From contig NC_135358.1 in NCBI RefSeq assembly GCF_051622035.1, positions 1,738,501-1,802,500 of the forward strand: a stretch of 64,000 nt of DNA, read 5' to 3'. This DNA is from Arctopsyche grandis. Its lineage: Eukaryota; Arthropoda; Insecta; Trichoptera; Hydropsychidae. Positions 11,820 to 23,242 of this stretch are shown here, piece by piece. Each line of letters begins with the position of its first letter. Position 1 is the stretch's first letter. The position numbers and the translations under genes are program-made. Under the pieces are notes generated by a model. That model had not been told where the DNA came from. It saw only the letters and a list, made by a program, of their open reading frames with translations, and did not search any database.

Positions 11820-12690
11820 GGAGTGTCCACGTCCAGGGAGTCCTCAGGTCGGACGATGACCGCAGAGCACCTGAGGAGGACACACTGAGAGGACTACTAG
11901 AAACTACTACTCTCTTGGGAACAGTCCGCCGTTGACTAAATGACTACTTGACTAGCGTAGTGTTCGCTGTTGACATTTTCCACGAGAGTGGTGGGTATTG
12001 GGTAGTGGGGATTTGGTACCCATGGTGGTGGTCTGGTGAACCGCTTCGCAGCTCGTGACACGAATGCGAATCATTCGTTCTATGTCAATACCATGTGGAT
12101 GAACTACTTTAGTGGAGGTCTACACCCCGGCCCAAAATATGGCAGTACATACAACTTCCAAATTGATGTTTTATACTTGGTTTTTGAGATTTTCAGTGCT
12201 CCATTTCATTTATGAAGGCACCAATGGTTGATGTTTCAGAAACGAACTTTTTATTATACAACTCAAAACATTCAAACCTCTAGTGGAAAAGTAATTATGA
12301 ATCATTAATACAATAGTTTTAAAGTTGCTCTTGAAGATGGAGTGAGATATATTTTTTTTCCTTTTGGGTGGCTTGAAAGTTATTCCATTAGCAAAAACCA
12401 TTAAATCGCAATGAAAATACATACTTTTTTTTAAATCGCAATGAAAGACAATTTTCTTTCTGAGTATATTTGGAGGGGAGGGGGGGGGGGGGATTATAAG
12501 GGCATATTCAGTATTTATGGTATTTTTCAGTGAGTAAAATTTATTATTCATATTATTATTAAAATTGATTAATTATTCATTATTCTTCTTATTATTATTT
12601 ATATATTTTTACTTTATTTATTATTATTATTCAATACTATTTGTATTTATTTATCTAATATATAATTTCGAAAGAGACTTTGTATGCATT
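11820..12690. other. SNX8 upstream region
   Basis: The first ~300 bp is noticeably richer in GC and CpG than its surroundings and is the probable SNX8 5' UTR and promoter. From about 12200 the sequence is AT-rich with a poly-G tract at about 12476-12493. No gene or clear TE recognised. Confidence 0.4.
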
Positions 12691-12699
12691 TAAGTATTT

Positions 12700-12836
12700 T
12701 AGGTTGGGAGCTGTTGGGAAAGTTTCTATGACGACGATTCGATTTTTTTTCCATTCAAATAAATTTAATAAAAAAACAAATGAATATTTACTGTTTATAT
12801 TACAAATACTGAGCGAAGCCGGGTAAAACAGCTAGT
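12700..12836 (+). mobile_element. Possible Helitron 3' terminus
   Basis: The segment ends GCGAAGCCGGGTAAAACAGCTAG|T. GC-rich termini closing in CTAG next to T are common Helitron ends in arthropods. The stem is degenerate and I see no 5' end, so this is tentative. Confidence 0.35.
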
Positions 12837-13124
12837 TATCTATATATTATTTATATGGACGATGGGGATTGCACTATTCTCCATGGTCTGGAATCAAATT
12901 TGTTATTATTATTATTATTGAAAAAATAAATAAAAGCTTTTAAAAAGGCATGTTATTTTAATAAATTTAGCTAATTTACTATTATCGTTTGGAGAATTTT
13001 CTCATTTTCGAAGAATATTCTTGGCCTTCTTTGAAAAACTATGAAAAAGTTGATTTTAAATGCAATTTAAAAGGAAGGAAAAAAAATGTTTATGATCAAA
13101 GAGAGTAATATAATAGTATAATTA

Positions 13125-13270
13125 TAGGTACTATATCTGCGAATTATTGGCTATTTGCAGGTACTATATTTGCGAATTATTGGCTATTTGCAGGTACTAT
13201 ATCCGCGACAGGCCTTCTGGCAAATAGCCAATAATTTGCAGATATAGTACCTGCAAATAGCCACAACCAT
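13125..13270. repeat. Palindromic repeat related to MITE at 22689
   Basis: Three copies of GCGAATTATTGGCTATTTGCAG-type sequence; two direct and one inverted, with GGTACTATAT between them. The units match the TIR of the 22689-23141 MITE, so this looks like an internally rearranged copy. Confidence 0.6.
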
Positions 13271-13970
13271 AATTATAACAAAATAAATGGAATTATGTAT
13301 TTTAAAAGATAGCAATTTAAATAAAATTAATGAAATTATCCAAGAGAAGCGGAAGTGTTTGACTTTAAACGTTTTTATTATTGTTATTGTAGCATTATTA
13401 CATAGAAGAGATACAAAAGCTTCCAAATGAAAACTGGTAACTACATATTTTGGTCCACTCTGTACTTGTAGTTGAGTTTACTAGGCATTACTGCTTTCGG
13501 GTCTTTTGTTTCAACTGTTCTGTTTTCGAATACACATCGTTGTATTGTTTTTCTAGTACAGTGTATTTTAAAATTCCATAATTGTTGGTTCACGACCACC
13601 AGAGAAAAAGCGATTCTCAAAAGTAGGAGAGTTTGTAACGATTCATGTGTCGATAGGAAAATAAATGGATGTTCCGAAATAACACTTCCTTTAATGAAAT
13701 GAGACCTTTTCCCATGTAATATTGGATTTGTGATGAAATATATAACAATCGGATTTATAGTGTTAACTAAAGTTGCGAATTTCCCACGCACGATTTCTCT
13801 CCTATACACATTTTTTTACTAATGAATGAATGACACTACATACATGGAATAATGATATGAATTTTCTGCAATACATACCGATTGATACTTCTTTAAGAAA
13901 GTATGAGATGCTATGATAAAAATAAACAGTTAAAAACGAAGCGATTGTAATATAATTTAGATGTATGCAT

Positions 13971-14764
13971 CAGTGGCGTGCTGTGACTTTCAAACAGAGG
14001 ACTAGGTATGGACAAAAAATGTACGTAAAAGTTCTGTATAAATATGTGCTATTTTAACAACAAAAAATGATGTTTGATAGACACAAATCAGAATATTGTT
14101 GCGTGGACGTGAAGAGGGGGCTTCCAGAATCTGAGGGAAAGACGCAGGAGCGTTGTAGAAGTCGTTTATTGGTCTGCTCTCGTCGGCGCTCCAGGTCGGA
14201 ATGGTTTCCAGGCCGAGAGCGCCCCATATTTATACCTGTTTGGGCTCAACAACTATTGGTCGATGATTCAGGCGATCCCATTGGCCGTTGCATACGGCTC
14301 ATTCATTCGTAGAGGCCATTTTGGCGGGAATGAGAGATCAGGTGATCTGCGCTAGTAAACCATCGGTCCACGAGCCTAATCTCCTAATCACCTAATCTCT
14401 ACGTTACAATATTATTAGTGAAAATTCTATAAATGCTTGAATATTCGAGTAAATTATTTTTTTTTATCTTCGTCGGAACGCCTATACATAACAATTCGCC
14501 AGTACCCCAAAGGGAACATAGTTGAGACGGCGAGTCCGTGCAAGCGAACGGCGCGGTAGACCATACCATAACAATCCACTACCACTACCGCTACCTCAGG
14601 TACGGCCGATTCCGGTTTCTAAACTTTGATAATCCGAGTGAATGATATCAATATGGACAAAGATTTGAATTCATTGTAATTGAACTGTTAATGTTTTTAA
14701 ATTTTAGGTAAAAGATTTTAGGGGACTATCCTAGTCCTTCTAGTCTAATGACAGCACGCCACTG
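13971..14764. mobile_element. hAT-like element with nested solo LTR
   Basis: Termini CAGTGGCGTGCTGTGAC and GACAGCACGCCACTG are inverted, typical of hAT; CCTAGTCC-type sequence follows on both sides. The 8 bp flanks no longer match clearly. No transposase recognised. The right end is about 60 bp downstream of the last CMP-sialic acid synthase exon I can find. Confidence 0.7.
14097..14408 (-). mobile_element. Solo LTR (gypsy-like), nested in hAT
   Basis: 312 bp starting TGTTGCGTGG and ending CTACGTTACA (TG...CA), with a 4 bp target duplication ATAT on both sides (14093-14096, 14409-14412). On the minus strand it has a TATAAATA box and an AATAAA signal in U3-R order, so its sense is minus. No internal region remains; it is a fossil solo LTR. 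Age unknown but the duplication is intact. Confidence 0.75.
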
Positions 14765-14824
14765 GATCTACATATATAGAATTGTCTTTTACATCGTAAT
14801 AGGAAAATAAAATAGAAATTCAAA

Positions 14825-17242
14825 TTACTCATCGTTTTGGAACAGTCCCCTCCTTAAAAGATCTGCCTTGGCAAAGTAAAACATCCCATTTTCAATCAGC
14901 TCCCCTTCCCAATCCTGACGACGAGGTCTCCGTGATGGATTGAAATTCAAAGAAGTCAAACCAGATGGGGTCTTCTTCCAACGTAGTTTGAAGCTCCTAT
15001 TTTAGATCACAAATGCACAAAACTTTCGTACTTTTTTTTACTGGAAAATATTATGAGACGTTATATGTATTTAATATTAATATTATTTATTTATTATACA
15101 CCACAGTGGAATTACAGAGTCATCCAATGCGCCAAACATATTAGTTTATTTATTTTACAGGTACAGGTATTTTTTTACATTAAACACGACATCTATGGCA
15201 AAACATTGTAGAAAGTATTGTAAGCATTATACAAAGCAAATAAAAATATCAATTAACATCCACTGAAATTTATGGTCAAATTTGCAGCATTTTATACAAT
15301 TCAGCGAAATTCGAGATGCCGAAAACTCAAAATTTTGGGAGAAAATGTGTAATTTTTGGAACCATTTCAATGAAAATCAGATTAATTGACAAACTCTGAT
15401 AGGAAACGATCGATCTGGAGTTACAAATCCGTGACCACTTTATTCATTATATGCTAACACTAGTCTATTCTGTTGGTTTTAGAAAATAAAATTTGCTTTA
15501 GAAAAAGTATTATATGCTTACCAATAGTCTTTGCTGCTGGTATTACATTTTAATAAATCACGTGTACGATGAATCAATGAATTTACTACAGGAAGTAATG
15601 TAGACGTGTTAGGGAAACATTTGTTCTGACATGAACCGTTAACCGCAATAAAGTGTGTTGATTTTCCTAGAAACTCATTATTATTCATCGGATAGACTCA
15701 CCTGGTGACAGAGAAGGCACAAGAAGCTCCTGAAGCGATTTCAGAGAACGCTGCTTGTAAATATTCAGCTCTTATGAAAGGAGACGTGCACTGAACCAAC
15801 GCTAGAACTTCGACTTCAGGATGATAGTGCAGAAACTCCTGTACGGCAAAAATTGACGTGGCTTCATCCGTGGCACTTTCAGCTGATCTATTGTGGACCT
15901 GTGCTCCACCTAAATGTACAAATCGAACAATTTATTAAACAACAAATAAAGGAAAACTGAAAAAGTAACTCAAATGGATCTGCATCTCAACATTGTAGTT
16001 TCTTTTACAATAAGTATCGGAAAGAAATTTATTTTATGTAGTCAAACCATAGATATAGAATACATAGATATGCCTTTACATAGAAATTTCTTTGGAGATC
16101 TTTTCGTCATTAACTGAGGGGTGCGGGGGGTTTAACTAGCGGGGAAGTGGTGAAAAAAAGGAAGGAACGCAAAAACGCAGTGGTCAGCAACCAGTTTATG
16201 CACATATGTACAGGCACTGAAGTTTTACTTTATTCATAACTTTAATTTATTGAACACTCAGCGTGACAGTAAACCAAACTAATAAATCCATATTAAGAAA
16301 AAAATATTTAGCTACACACTATATTAAACTACAAATGTATGTTACTATAATAAAACCATCATTAACTATTACAATATTTAAATATTAGTAACTTCCACAA
16401 GGATCAATTTTAAAGCTGACACTTTAATATTTAGTTCATTGTTTGTAGTTTTAAACTTAATGTCGATTTCTGAATTTCCTTCAGTGCCAACAAGATATAC
16501 AAGTGACACCTGTGGCAGAGGTTGTCGACCGCTGTTCCATCAGTGCATAGAATCGCGCCGATATTTCATTAATGTTAAAATACTACTATAATTGAAGACA
16601 TTATATATTAATTCTTACATATGATATGTGATGCCATCCGTCTTTTTATGTTTTCTTGAGTAATTGTAACACAATTTCACTGAAAAATGTCAATCGACCT
16701 TCCGACTTAGAAGCTAACTAGCTACTGAGAGATAATGTGCATGCACTTTACTTTCCTTTGGGTTTGCATGCATCAAAAGGGTGATCGGCTTAGAGCGTCA
16801 GGGCGTATCTATGTATTCTATATCTATGAGTCAAACTAAGGAATCGAATTGTTTTACCTTTTCGGGCTTCTTGGGCTATCAATTCGTGATCAGTGGACAC
16901 CCAAATGGATTCAAAAGCATTTGCACCAAACAAAGCATTGATAGAACGTGCAAGAAGGGTTACGTTGCCGACTTTAACTAAATTTTTCAATTTGATACTT
17001 TTTGATCCACCTCTAGCCAAAATCAATGCTGTCACTCTCGTTCTTTGTTGAAAAAATCCAAACTCTTGACTATTTCTAAACAAAATCATTGTCAAATAAA
17101 TAAAACACTATAATATAATATATGTATTTGTCATTTTAAGATGTCTGTACCTGAAGTCACTAGTTTCCTGTTGAATTTCACAAATTAAAACACTCAAAAG
17201 TAACAGAACGCACCAAAATCGAAATATCGAATGCAAAAACAT
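14825..17242 (-). CDS. Csas: CMP-N-acetylneuraminate synthase with secretory signal
   Basis: Activates sialic acid with CTP to give CMP-sialic acid for sialyltransferases. Exons found: 17242-17151, 17075-16858, 15909-15702, 14996-14825, all GT/AG and in phase, about 229 residues. Exon 1 encodes a hydrophobic stretch (FWCVLLLLSVLIC), a signal peptide or anchor; the Drosophila enzyme is known to be Golgi-resident. The nucleotide-binding motif is LARGGSKSIKLKN (family: GSKGIP-KN). Further family blocks are ESIWVSTDHELIAQEA, ATDEATSIFAVQEFL, LVQCTSPFI, SVTR and RPRRQDWEGELIENGMFYFA. The usual C-terminal block (EI-PE-S-DID) was not found: the last exon either ends at TAA after FQNDE or splices at GA|GTAATT to an exon I did not recognise. 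An in-frame ATG at 17476 exists but would bury the signal. Confidence 0.9.
15100..15480 (-). repeat. SINE, reverse copy in Csas intron
   Basis: On the minus strand carries GATCGTTTCCTATCAGAG, TTTGTCAATTAATCTGA, GAAATGGTTCC, the GCAGCATTTT-type 3' section and GGCGCATTGG tail at about 15120-15135. It lies in the intron between exons 3 and 4 of the CMP-sialic acid synthase gene. Confidence 0.75.
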
Positions 17243-17576
17243 AACTTTATTGATTGTATTTTCATACTTCAGATATATATAATTAACGAAGAACGGCAGA
17301 CGAGCGTGGTCTTTGTGCTTCCTGTATACGACGAACACTGATCCGTGGAATGATTGAACCAATTCTTCTCTTCTGTCTCGGAACCAAATCATCGTATTGC
17401 ACGAAAATAAAAACATAACTCTAGTATACGTAATACGTTTAATTTGAGTTATTGGACTATTTTTTGGGAATTTCATTTACGATTTACGTATGGAGTACAA
17501 AATCGGGCGACGGAAGTAATGTTACCATAGTTCTTTATTCTTAATCTTTTCCTAAAGCAAATTTTCTTTTCTAAGA

Positions 17577-18293
17577 CCAGCAGAATAGACTAATGGCTAG
17601 CATATAATGCTTCGAACTAAGTGGTCACGGGTTCAAACCCCACTGGTTTCTGCTGGCCAGACCTTGGATTTGTGACTCCAGGTCGATCGTTTCCTGTCAG
17701 AGTTTGTCAATTTATCTAATTTTCATTGAAATGGTTCCAAAAAATTGGCAATCTTACACATTTCTCGCAAAATTTTGAGTTTTTGGTATCTCGAATTTTT
17801 TTAAATTGTAGAAAATGCTGCAAATTTACAAATTTGACCATAAAATGTCTCTATGGATGTTAATTGAAATGTATTGAGCGAATTTCGCTGAATTGTTTAG
17901 AATTGCTGCAAATTTACAAATTTGACCATAGATGTCTCTGTAGATGTTAATTGATATGTATTCATTTTGTATAATACTAATCAGTGCTGGTTTTAGGGGG
18001 GGGGGGGGGTCAGGTCGGGTGGCGCCCGAGGGCGCTAAATAAGTTAGGGCGCCGAACGATGCGTCAAACGCGCTTTAAAATTTAAAATTAGAGCGCCAAA
18101 AGCCATTCAAAATTTTAGATTAGAGCGCCAAAGACGAAAATTCTTTCTAAGGGTGTTTAGAAAAAATTGCCCGAGGGCGCCATCGGGTGTAAGGCCAGTA
18201 CTGATACTAATAGTACTTGTATCAAATGTACAATTTTTCTGGCCAGGAAGGCGCATTGGGGTTACCGGCTAGGCCTTCCTGGTATAAATTAAA
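17577..18293 (+). repeat. tRNA-derived SINE, head type B, split by a MITE
   Basis: The head has AATGGCTAGCATATAATGC and a good B box GGGTTCAAACCCC. Core: GTGACTCCAGGTCGATCG, TTTGTCAATTTATCTAA, GAAATGGTTCC. The tail GGCCAGGAAGGCGCATTGGG ... GGCCTTCCTGGTATA can form a stem (CCAGGAAGG/CCTTCCTGG) and is followed by A-rich sequence. A 222 bp MITE at 17982-18203 interrupts it. Intergenic between Csas and the UPF0193 gene. Confidence 0.85.
17982..18203. mobile_element. hAT-like MITE nested in SINE, 8 bp TSD
   Basis: 222 bp. Ends CAGTGCTGGTTTTA and (inverted) CAGTACTGGCCTTA, with perfect flanking duplications ATACTAAT (17974-17981, 18204-18211). The interior is rich in GGGCGCC/GAGCGCC motifs, unlike its surroundings. 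Removing it joins the two halves of the host SINE. Confidence 0.88.
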
Positions 18294-18861
18294 AAAATAA
18301 AACAAATAATTCCTAAGGCAAAGCAACTTCTGAATTTTTGCAAATGCATACCCCTTTACCCAGCAAAACCCTTATTTGGGAAACGTTGATTAAGGATAGA
18401 CTTTGATGTACATACCTATAAATACATACATATGTACATATGCAGTATAAAATTAAGTCACGGGAGTAACACATCGTCTCATGGCTCAACTGCTTTTCTA
18501 TAACTAGTATTATCTACTCCAATATGGATCGAGCTGGTCTTCACCTCCACTTTCACTATCATCTTTAGTTTACTATCCTCTAAAATTAATATCGAAATTT
18601 CCCGGAAAAGAATTATTCATTCTTTATTCATTACTACGTCCCTAGAAGATCAATAAAAAAAGAGATTTGTCTGTATGTCTGATGATTAGACTTCATAATT
18701 CATTATTAGAATTTATGTAATTCTAGAAATATTTTGTGTAGAAAATTGTTCGCCAGCTTTAATACCCCATTTAATCCTTTTAAAAATGAAGACATTTTGG
18801 TATTGGTATGAATGAAAGTATAGTCTTTGTATTGGTAAGAATGAAATATGTCTGAAAGATG

Positions 18862-19256
18862 TATATAAAATACTGCTGGTCAGACTTGGATATTTGTGAC
18901 TCTAAGTCGATCGTTTTCTATCAGAGTTTGCCAATTTATCTGATTTTATTGTTGAAACGGTTCCTCCATCAAATTGGCAAAAACCATCCTACCCGCTATC
19001 ACAAATATCTGAATTTGATTTACATATGTACAATATGTAAAAACGTATGTACAAGTCTAAATCCATAGATGTCTCTATGGATTAATTCATTCATTGATTA
19101 ATTGTTAATGTCGTGTTCTTCAGCCTCTTGAAATACAGCGATTTATGTAATAAAAAATAATGCAATGTTTGTTATTAATTGTCTAGGAAGGCGCATTGAG
19201 GTTTACCTGTTAGGCCTTCCTGGTATACATATATCCATGTAAAAATAAAATAAAAT
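18862..19256 (+). repeat. tRNA-derived SINE, full tail
   Basis: Contains GTCAGACTTGGATATTTGTGA, CGATCGTTTTCTATCAGAG, TTTGCCAATTTATCTGA, GAAACGGTTCC, then the tail TAGGAAGGCGCATTGAGG ... TTAGGCCTTCCTGGTATA and an AAAATAAAATAAAAT end at 19256. The head is truncated or diverged. Confidence 0.8.
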
Positions 19257-19686
19257 AAAATTGATTTAAAAATTGTTTATTGGATTAAAAAAACGTTTAA
19301 TTTTATAATAAAATAGTGAAAATATTGTGTTTCCTCTTGAAAGCAGCGTGTTTAAACTATTTTTGTATTTAATAGTGCGATTAAAGACAATTAAAAAAAT
19401 TAGTAGTAGAAATTTGAACGAGAATAATTCAAAAGTACAATCTAAAGAAAACATTTCATTAGTATTTAATACAGAAAATAATGATTAAACAGCCTTTAGC
19501 TAGGGATAGCCCTGACGTTGAGATATATTTATCGTTACACACAGTGCTCGGTACCAATTCAGGAAATCATCTATTACATTACATCAAGTGGTATTTGTTA
19601 TCGCACATATTATATACAAAACATAAAAATAGCATTGATACTGTTATTCCAATTTGTACAACTTTATTCCCCAGTGTAATATTTAT

Positions 19687-22117
19687 TTACGGGATTGGAT
19701 TAAGCAGCATGTCTGCGATATTTTCCTCGCACTTTTTCAATCTGTTACTCCTTTTGCTATAGTTACAATTATTACTGGCACTAGTTTCGCAGGTACGCTC
19801 CGTAATATCACTTTTCAATTCTTCGAAGTTGAACTTGTCTTTTCTGTCATTTCTACTTGAGTGTTTGATGGATTCATTGCCATCGATGTGCATGTCGGTG
19901 AGTTTTTGAGGAAGGCCCATGAATTCTATTTTCCTTATTCTTTCAGCGATCTGATGATGTATGGCTTCGCGATGTTTGGCACCTTCACCCAAAGCCTCCA
20001 TCTCCTCCAGCCAATCGGCACGTTCCTTTATCTGTTGTAACACTAAAAATGTAAAAAAAATACAAGTAAGAATCTAATATATAATATTGTAACGTGGGGA
20101 TTATCCCCCGTCTAAAATGCAGTCGGGGGCTAACAACGGAGACCCCCGAATCGACCTAGCGGGACTTTAAGTGGTCGGTAACGGCACTCAGTCACTTCCC
20201 GCTAGAGTTCTCAGAATCCTGATGAAAGTGTGAGACTGTGCGTGCCTGAGACTGTGAGACCGTACGTGCCTAAACAATAGATAAAGAAACGGATCGAGGA
20301 CGCTACAGTGAGCAACCTGTCCTTTAAAAGGAAGTACACTTGGCATGGGGGAATATTCTGGAACGAGCGCTGGCTGCGCGTGGACCTCCTTAATCATCCA
20401 ATAAATGCTGTGAAGCGACTTTGGCCTTTCATTTGGATCCTCCGCCCACCCCTACGCAACAATGTGTATGTGTATTTATGTTGTATGTATGTATTATCTA
20501 TATAAGAAGAATGTTTGTTTGTTTGTTTTTCATTTCGAACAACGAAATTTGGTATACTCTCTCATGATACTTGAAAGTTTCAAGGTGAAACTTATTTTTC
20601 TAACTTTTATTTGTGTGAGCGACTTTCGGCAGATATGTATATTGGCCCAAGATTTAATTTTTCATGTCACATTTAAAGTTCAGCATATAAATATATGTAC
20701 ATATGTACATATATCATTGAAATATGTATGTACATACATATTGCACAAACTTTGGAAAGTTCTTTGCATAAAGTTTTCGCCTTTTTAATATGAATCATTA
20801 TTAGGATAATGATAATTTCATCGGACCATAGTTTATTATTTACCCGGCGTCTTTCTTGCCAAAATTAGTTAGCAAATATGACTTAATTATGTTTATTTCA
20901 AACTTGACATTATATGGTTTTATATAATATTGTTACGTACACCGCCGAGTAAGTGCATTCGGATTAGGCCGAGTAGCATCCCAGAGACTGTGTGACCGTT
21001 ATAATTGGTTTCAAGGATTATCTCCAGACTAAGTGCAAGTAGGCTAAACAATGGCCACCGAATTGGCGTAGTAAGCGGCACCCGGTTCCTTCTCAGAAGT
21101 GACCGATAGCGTGGGACTGAGTGTCGTGGGAATACATATCCGGGTACATGCCTAAACAATAGGGAAGTAACCGGACGTCGAAGATGCCTTGATCGACTTG
21201 TCCTTTATAAGGAGGTACTTGGACCATATCAAGACATTCTGGACGGAGCGCTGGCAGTGCGTGTATCTCCTTAATCACCAATAAATGCTGTGACACGACT
21301 TTGGCCTTTTACTTGGATCCTCCACCCACCCCTACGCAACAATGTGTATATTGTAATACTAGAAAGGTTTTGTACATAATTTTGGCATCACTCAAGTCAT
21401 GTATTTAGTGGTATAATATATGTATGTACTTAAGCGATGTCGGGTATCTTAGGTATCATCTAGTAATTTAATATAAACTAACAATCTTGGAGAATTTCGT
21501 ATTGTCCAGGTAATCGTCGTTCCCCGAATTTCTTTTTAGGGTCGAGCTTTAAACAGACTTTCTGACGGTTCTCTTGTTTTTTCCCAAATTCCATTATCTC
21601 CTGCAGTCGAGATTTGATCAATTCACGATCTTCATTTCTCTGATTAGATCTAAATCTGTCAAAAAAAAAATTAACATGTATATAGAAAAAAGTTGATGTA
21701 GCAATTTATAATGTTTGGATCTGCAAACTTTTCTCTGTCGAAATCCCCAGAGTTTTTAATCGCCGATAGGGTACGCCTGCGGGATTCTTTTGGTGGGCTT
21801 TTGAAGAATGCTGGAGCACTGCTTGTCCTCTTCTGCCTCAGCTCCTGCTTAGCATCGGCCAAAGATGAACCGCTCCTCAAACACCAGTCAATCTGTCTCT
21901 GTTGGTACAGTGTTAACTTTGACTCTTCCATTATAGCTGTGAAATAAAAGCCTGTAATGAATACAAAATAACTAACCAGTATTTACATATAATATTAGAC
22001 TATTGTACTTTTTAGCATGCTGTGAGTTTCCTGAGAGTATGCAGACTTTGGATGATGGAACACACCACCTGGTGGAATTCTCCGACTTGGCCATTCCAAC
22101 ACACGATTGCTATCCAT
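19687..22117 (-). CDS. UPF0193 (EVG1/C22orf23-like) protein
   Basis: Predicted 281 residues in four exons: 22117-22009, 21936-21729, 21655-21483, 20042-19687, all in phase. Start MDSNRVLEWPSRRIPPGGVF, then ETHSMLK joined to TIMEESKLT, a region conserved in the family. A basic middle part (ELRQKRTSSAPAFFKSP) is followed by LLQQIKERADWLEEMEALGE and HHQIAERIRKIE, which align with the C-terminal helices of human C22orf23 (KEIQERKEFLADMEALGQG). The human protein is about 217 residues; here about 60 hydrophilic residues follow the last conserved helix. The exon-2 donor (AA|GTTTGC) is weak but the join restores FRSNQ in frame. Molecular function is not known to me. The last intron holds two LTR copies. 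Confidence 0.87.
20088..20461 (+). mobile_element. Solo LTR, family ATAT-LTR, copy 1
   Basis: Starts TGTAACGTGGGG after ATAT and ends CCCACCCCTACGCAACA. Plus-strand sense: an AATAAATGCTGTGA polyadenylation block near the right end. Homologous to 20931-21341, 37665-38079 and 44866-45285. No internal coding region. In the last intron of the UPF0193 gene. Confidence 0.75.
20931..21341 (+). mobile_element. Solo LTR, family ATAT-LTR, copy 2
   Basis: 411 bp, TGTTACGTACACCGCCGAG to CACCCACCCCTACGCAACA, preceded by ATAT. Has TTTATAAGGAGGTAC as a TATA-like box and AATAAATGCTGTGACACG. It lies 470 bp after copy 1 in the same orientation and intron. The 470 bp between them shows no LTR-element coding sequence. 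Confidence 0.78.
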
Positions 22118-22688
22118 GAGGGAAAAGCTTCAGATTCAAACTGACGTGAATTTATAACACAAGTAAACAACCACCTGAATGATACCATGGAAACGTTTTT
22201 AATATTGATCAAATACTTACATGATTTCGTTGCTAGCATATGTATGTCATATAATGAGATATTACAGTAATTGGCCCGATTTGTGGTATATTATCGATTA
22301 GTAATCAATAAAAAGACGTGCCACTTTACATCCTAAATCTATGACTTAATAGCTTAATGGCAAACCCTACGTATCGTAGAGTTGCATGCTGCAACATTTA
22401 TATTGCTTCTCATTGTATTTTAACGCCATTTTCTGTTTTTCATGATACTTTCAACTAGTTTTCTAGCTTTTGTGTGACTTTTCAGAAAAAAATGCCCATT
22501 TTTATTTGAGTAGTTTTCTAGCTTCTAGAAATTACTGCATTTCCTACATCTTACCTCGTTGAATTTGGATTTAGTCGAGTTATTCATCTCCTCTCAAAAG
22601 CTCGTAACCGTCTTGATGTTGTTAAAAGAGGCGATCTCCGTATGTCACTAACAACATTTGACCAAGATATAAGAATCACACTAAATAA
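22118..22688. other. UPF0193 upstream region
   Basis: AT-rich sequence upstream of the UPF0193 start. I see no gene. A short stretch at 22633-22650 (GCGATCTCCGTATGTCAC) resembles the MITE end at 56-295. Confidence 0.4.
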
Positions 22689-23141
22689 AATTGGTTGTGG
22701 CTATTTGTAGGTACTATATTTGCGAATTATTGGCTATTTGCTGGTACTATATCTGCGACAGGCGCAAAGCCTTCTGCGCATGCTCGTGAACTTATAATCC
22801 GAATCTAATTTCTTACATTTAATGTATGCTAGACTTGCTTAAGCAATCGTTCATTATACATGAGGCAAATAAATTTCGCACGTTACTATAATAGATTTAT
22901 ATCATTTAGCTAGTTCGCGGCTTGTACTTGTATGTATGTAGGTATTATACGTTTTATATGATAATAATTTTCTAACAATTAATAATATTAACTAATTTGG
23001 ATTATATGCTTTACTCTACGTCACTTTACGAGTTCGAACCAAATTTTAAGAGGTTTAAAACAAAATTTTAACAGTAAACACGCTGACAGTGACAGTTCAC
23101 GCGCCTGTCGCAGATAGTACCTGCAAATAGCCACAACCAAT
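22689..23141. mobile_element. MITE with ~40 bp TIR
   Basis: Left end TTGGTTGTGGCTATTTGTAG then GTACTATAT; right end is its inverse, AGTACCTGCAAATAGCCACAACCAA. Inside the TIR both ends continue GCGACAGGCGC. About 450 bp, non-coding. Related repeat units at 13125-13270. Target duplication unclear. Confidence 0.75.
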
Positions 23142-23242
23142 GAAATTATCTTTCAATTAATTACCTGTTTTCAATTTATTATGTTTAAAAAATTTACGTA
23201 TGTACATATGTTCAAATTTTTAATTATCAAATCAAGTTTATA

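Noticed and set aside
13441-13809. 122-codon minus ORF as a possible last exon of the CMP-sialic acid synthase
   Set aside because: No similarity to the expected C-terminal block and no acceptor in the right phase.
17243-17476. 82-residue N-terminal extension of the CMP-sialic acid synthase
   Set aside because: Would place the hydrophobic leader internally; the inner ATG at 17242 gives a proper N-terminal signal.
17600-17660. Possible tRNA gene
   Set aside because: The A/B-box sequence is the head of a SINE; the cloverleaf stems do not pair.
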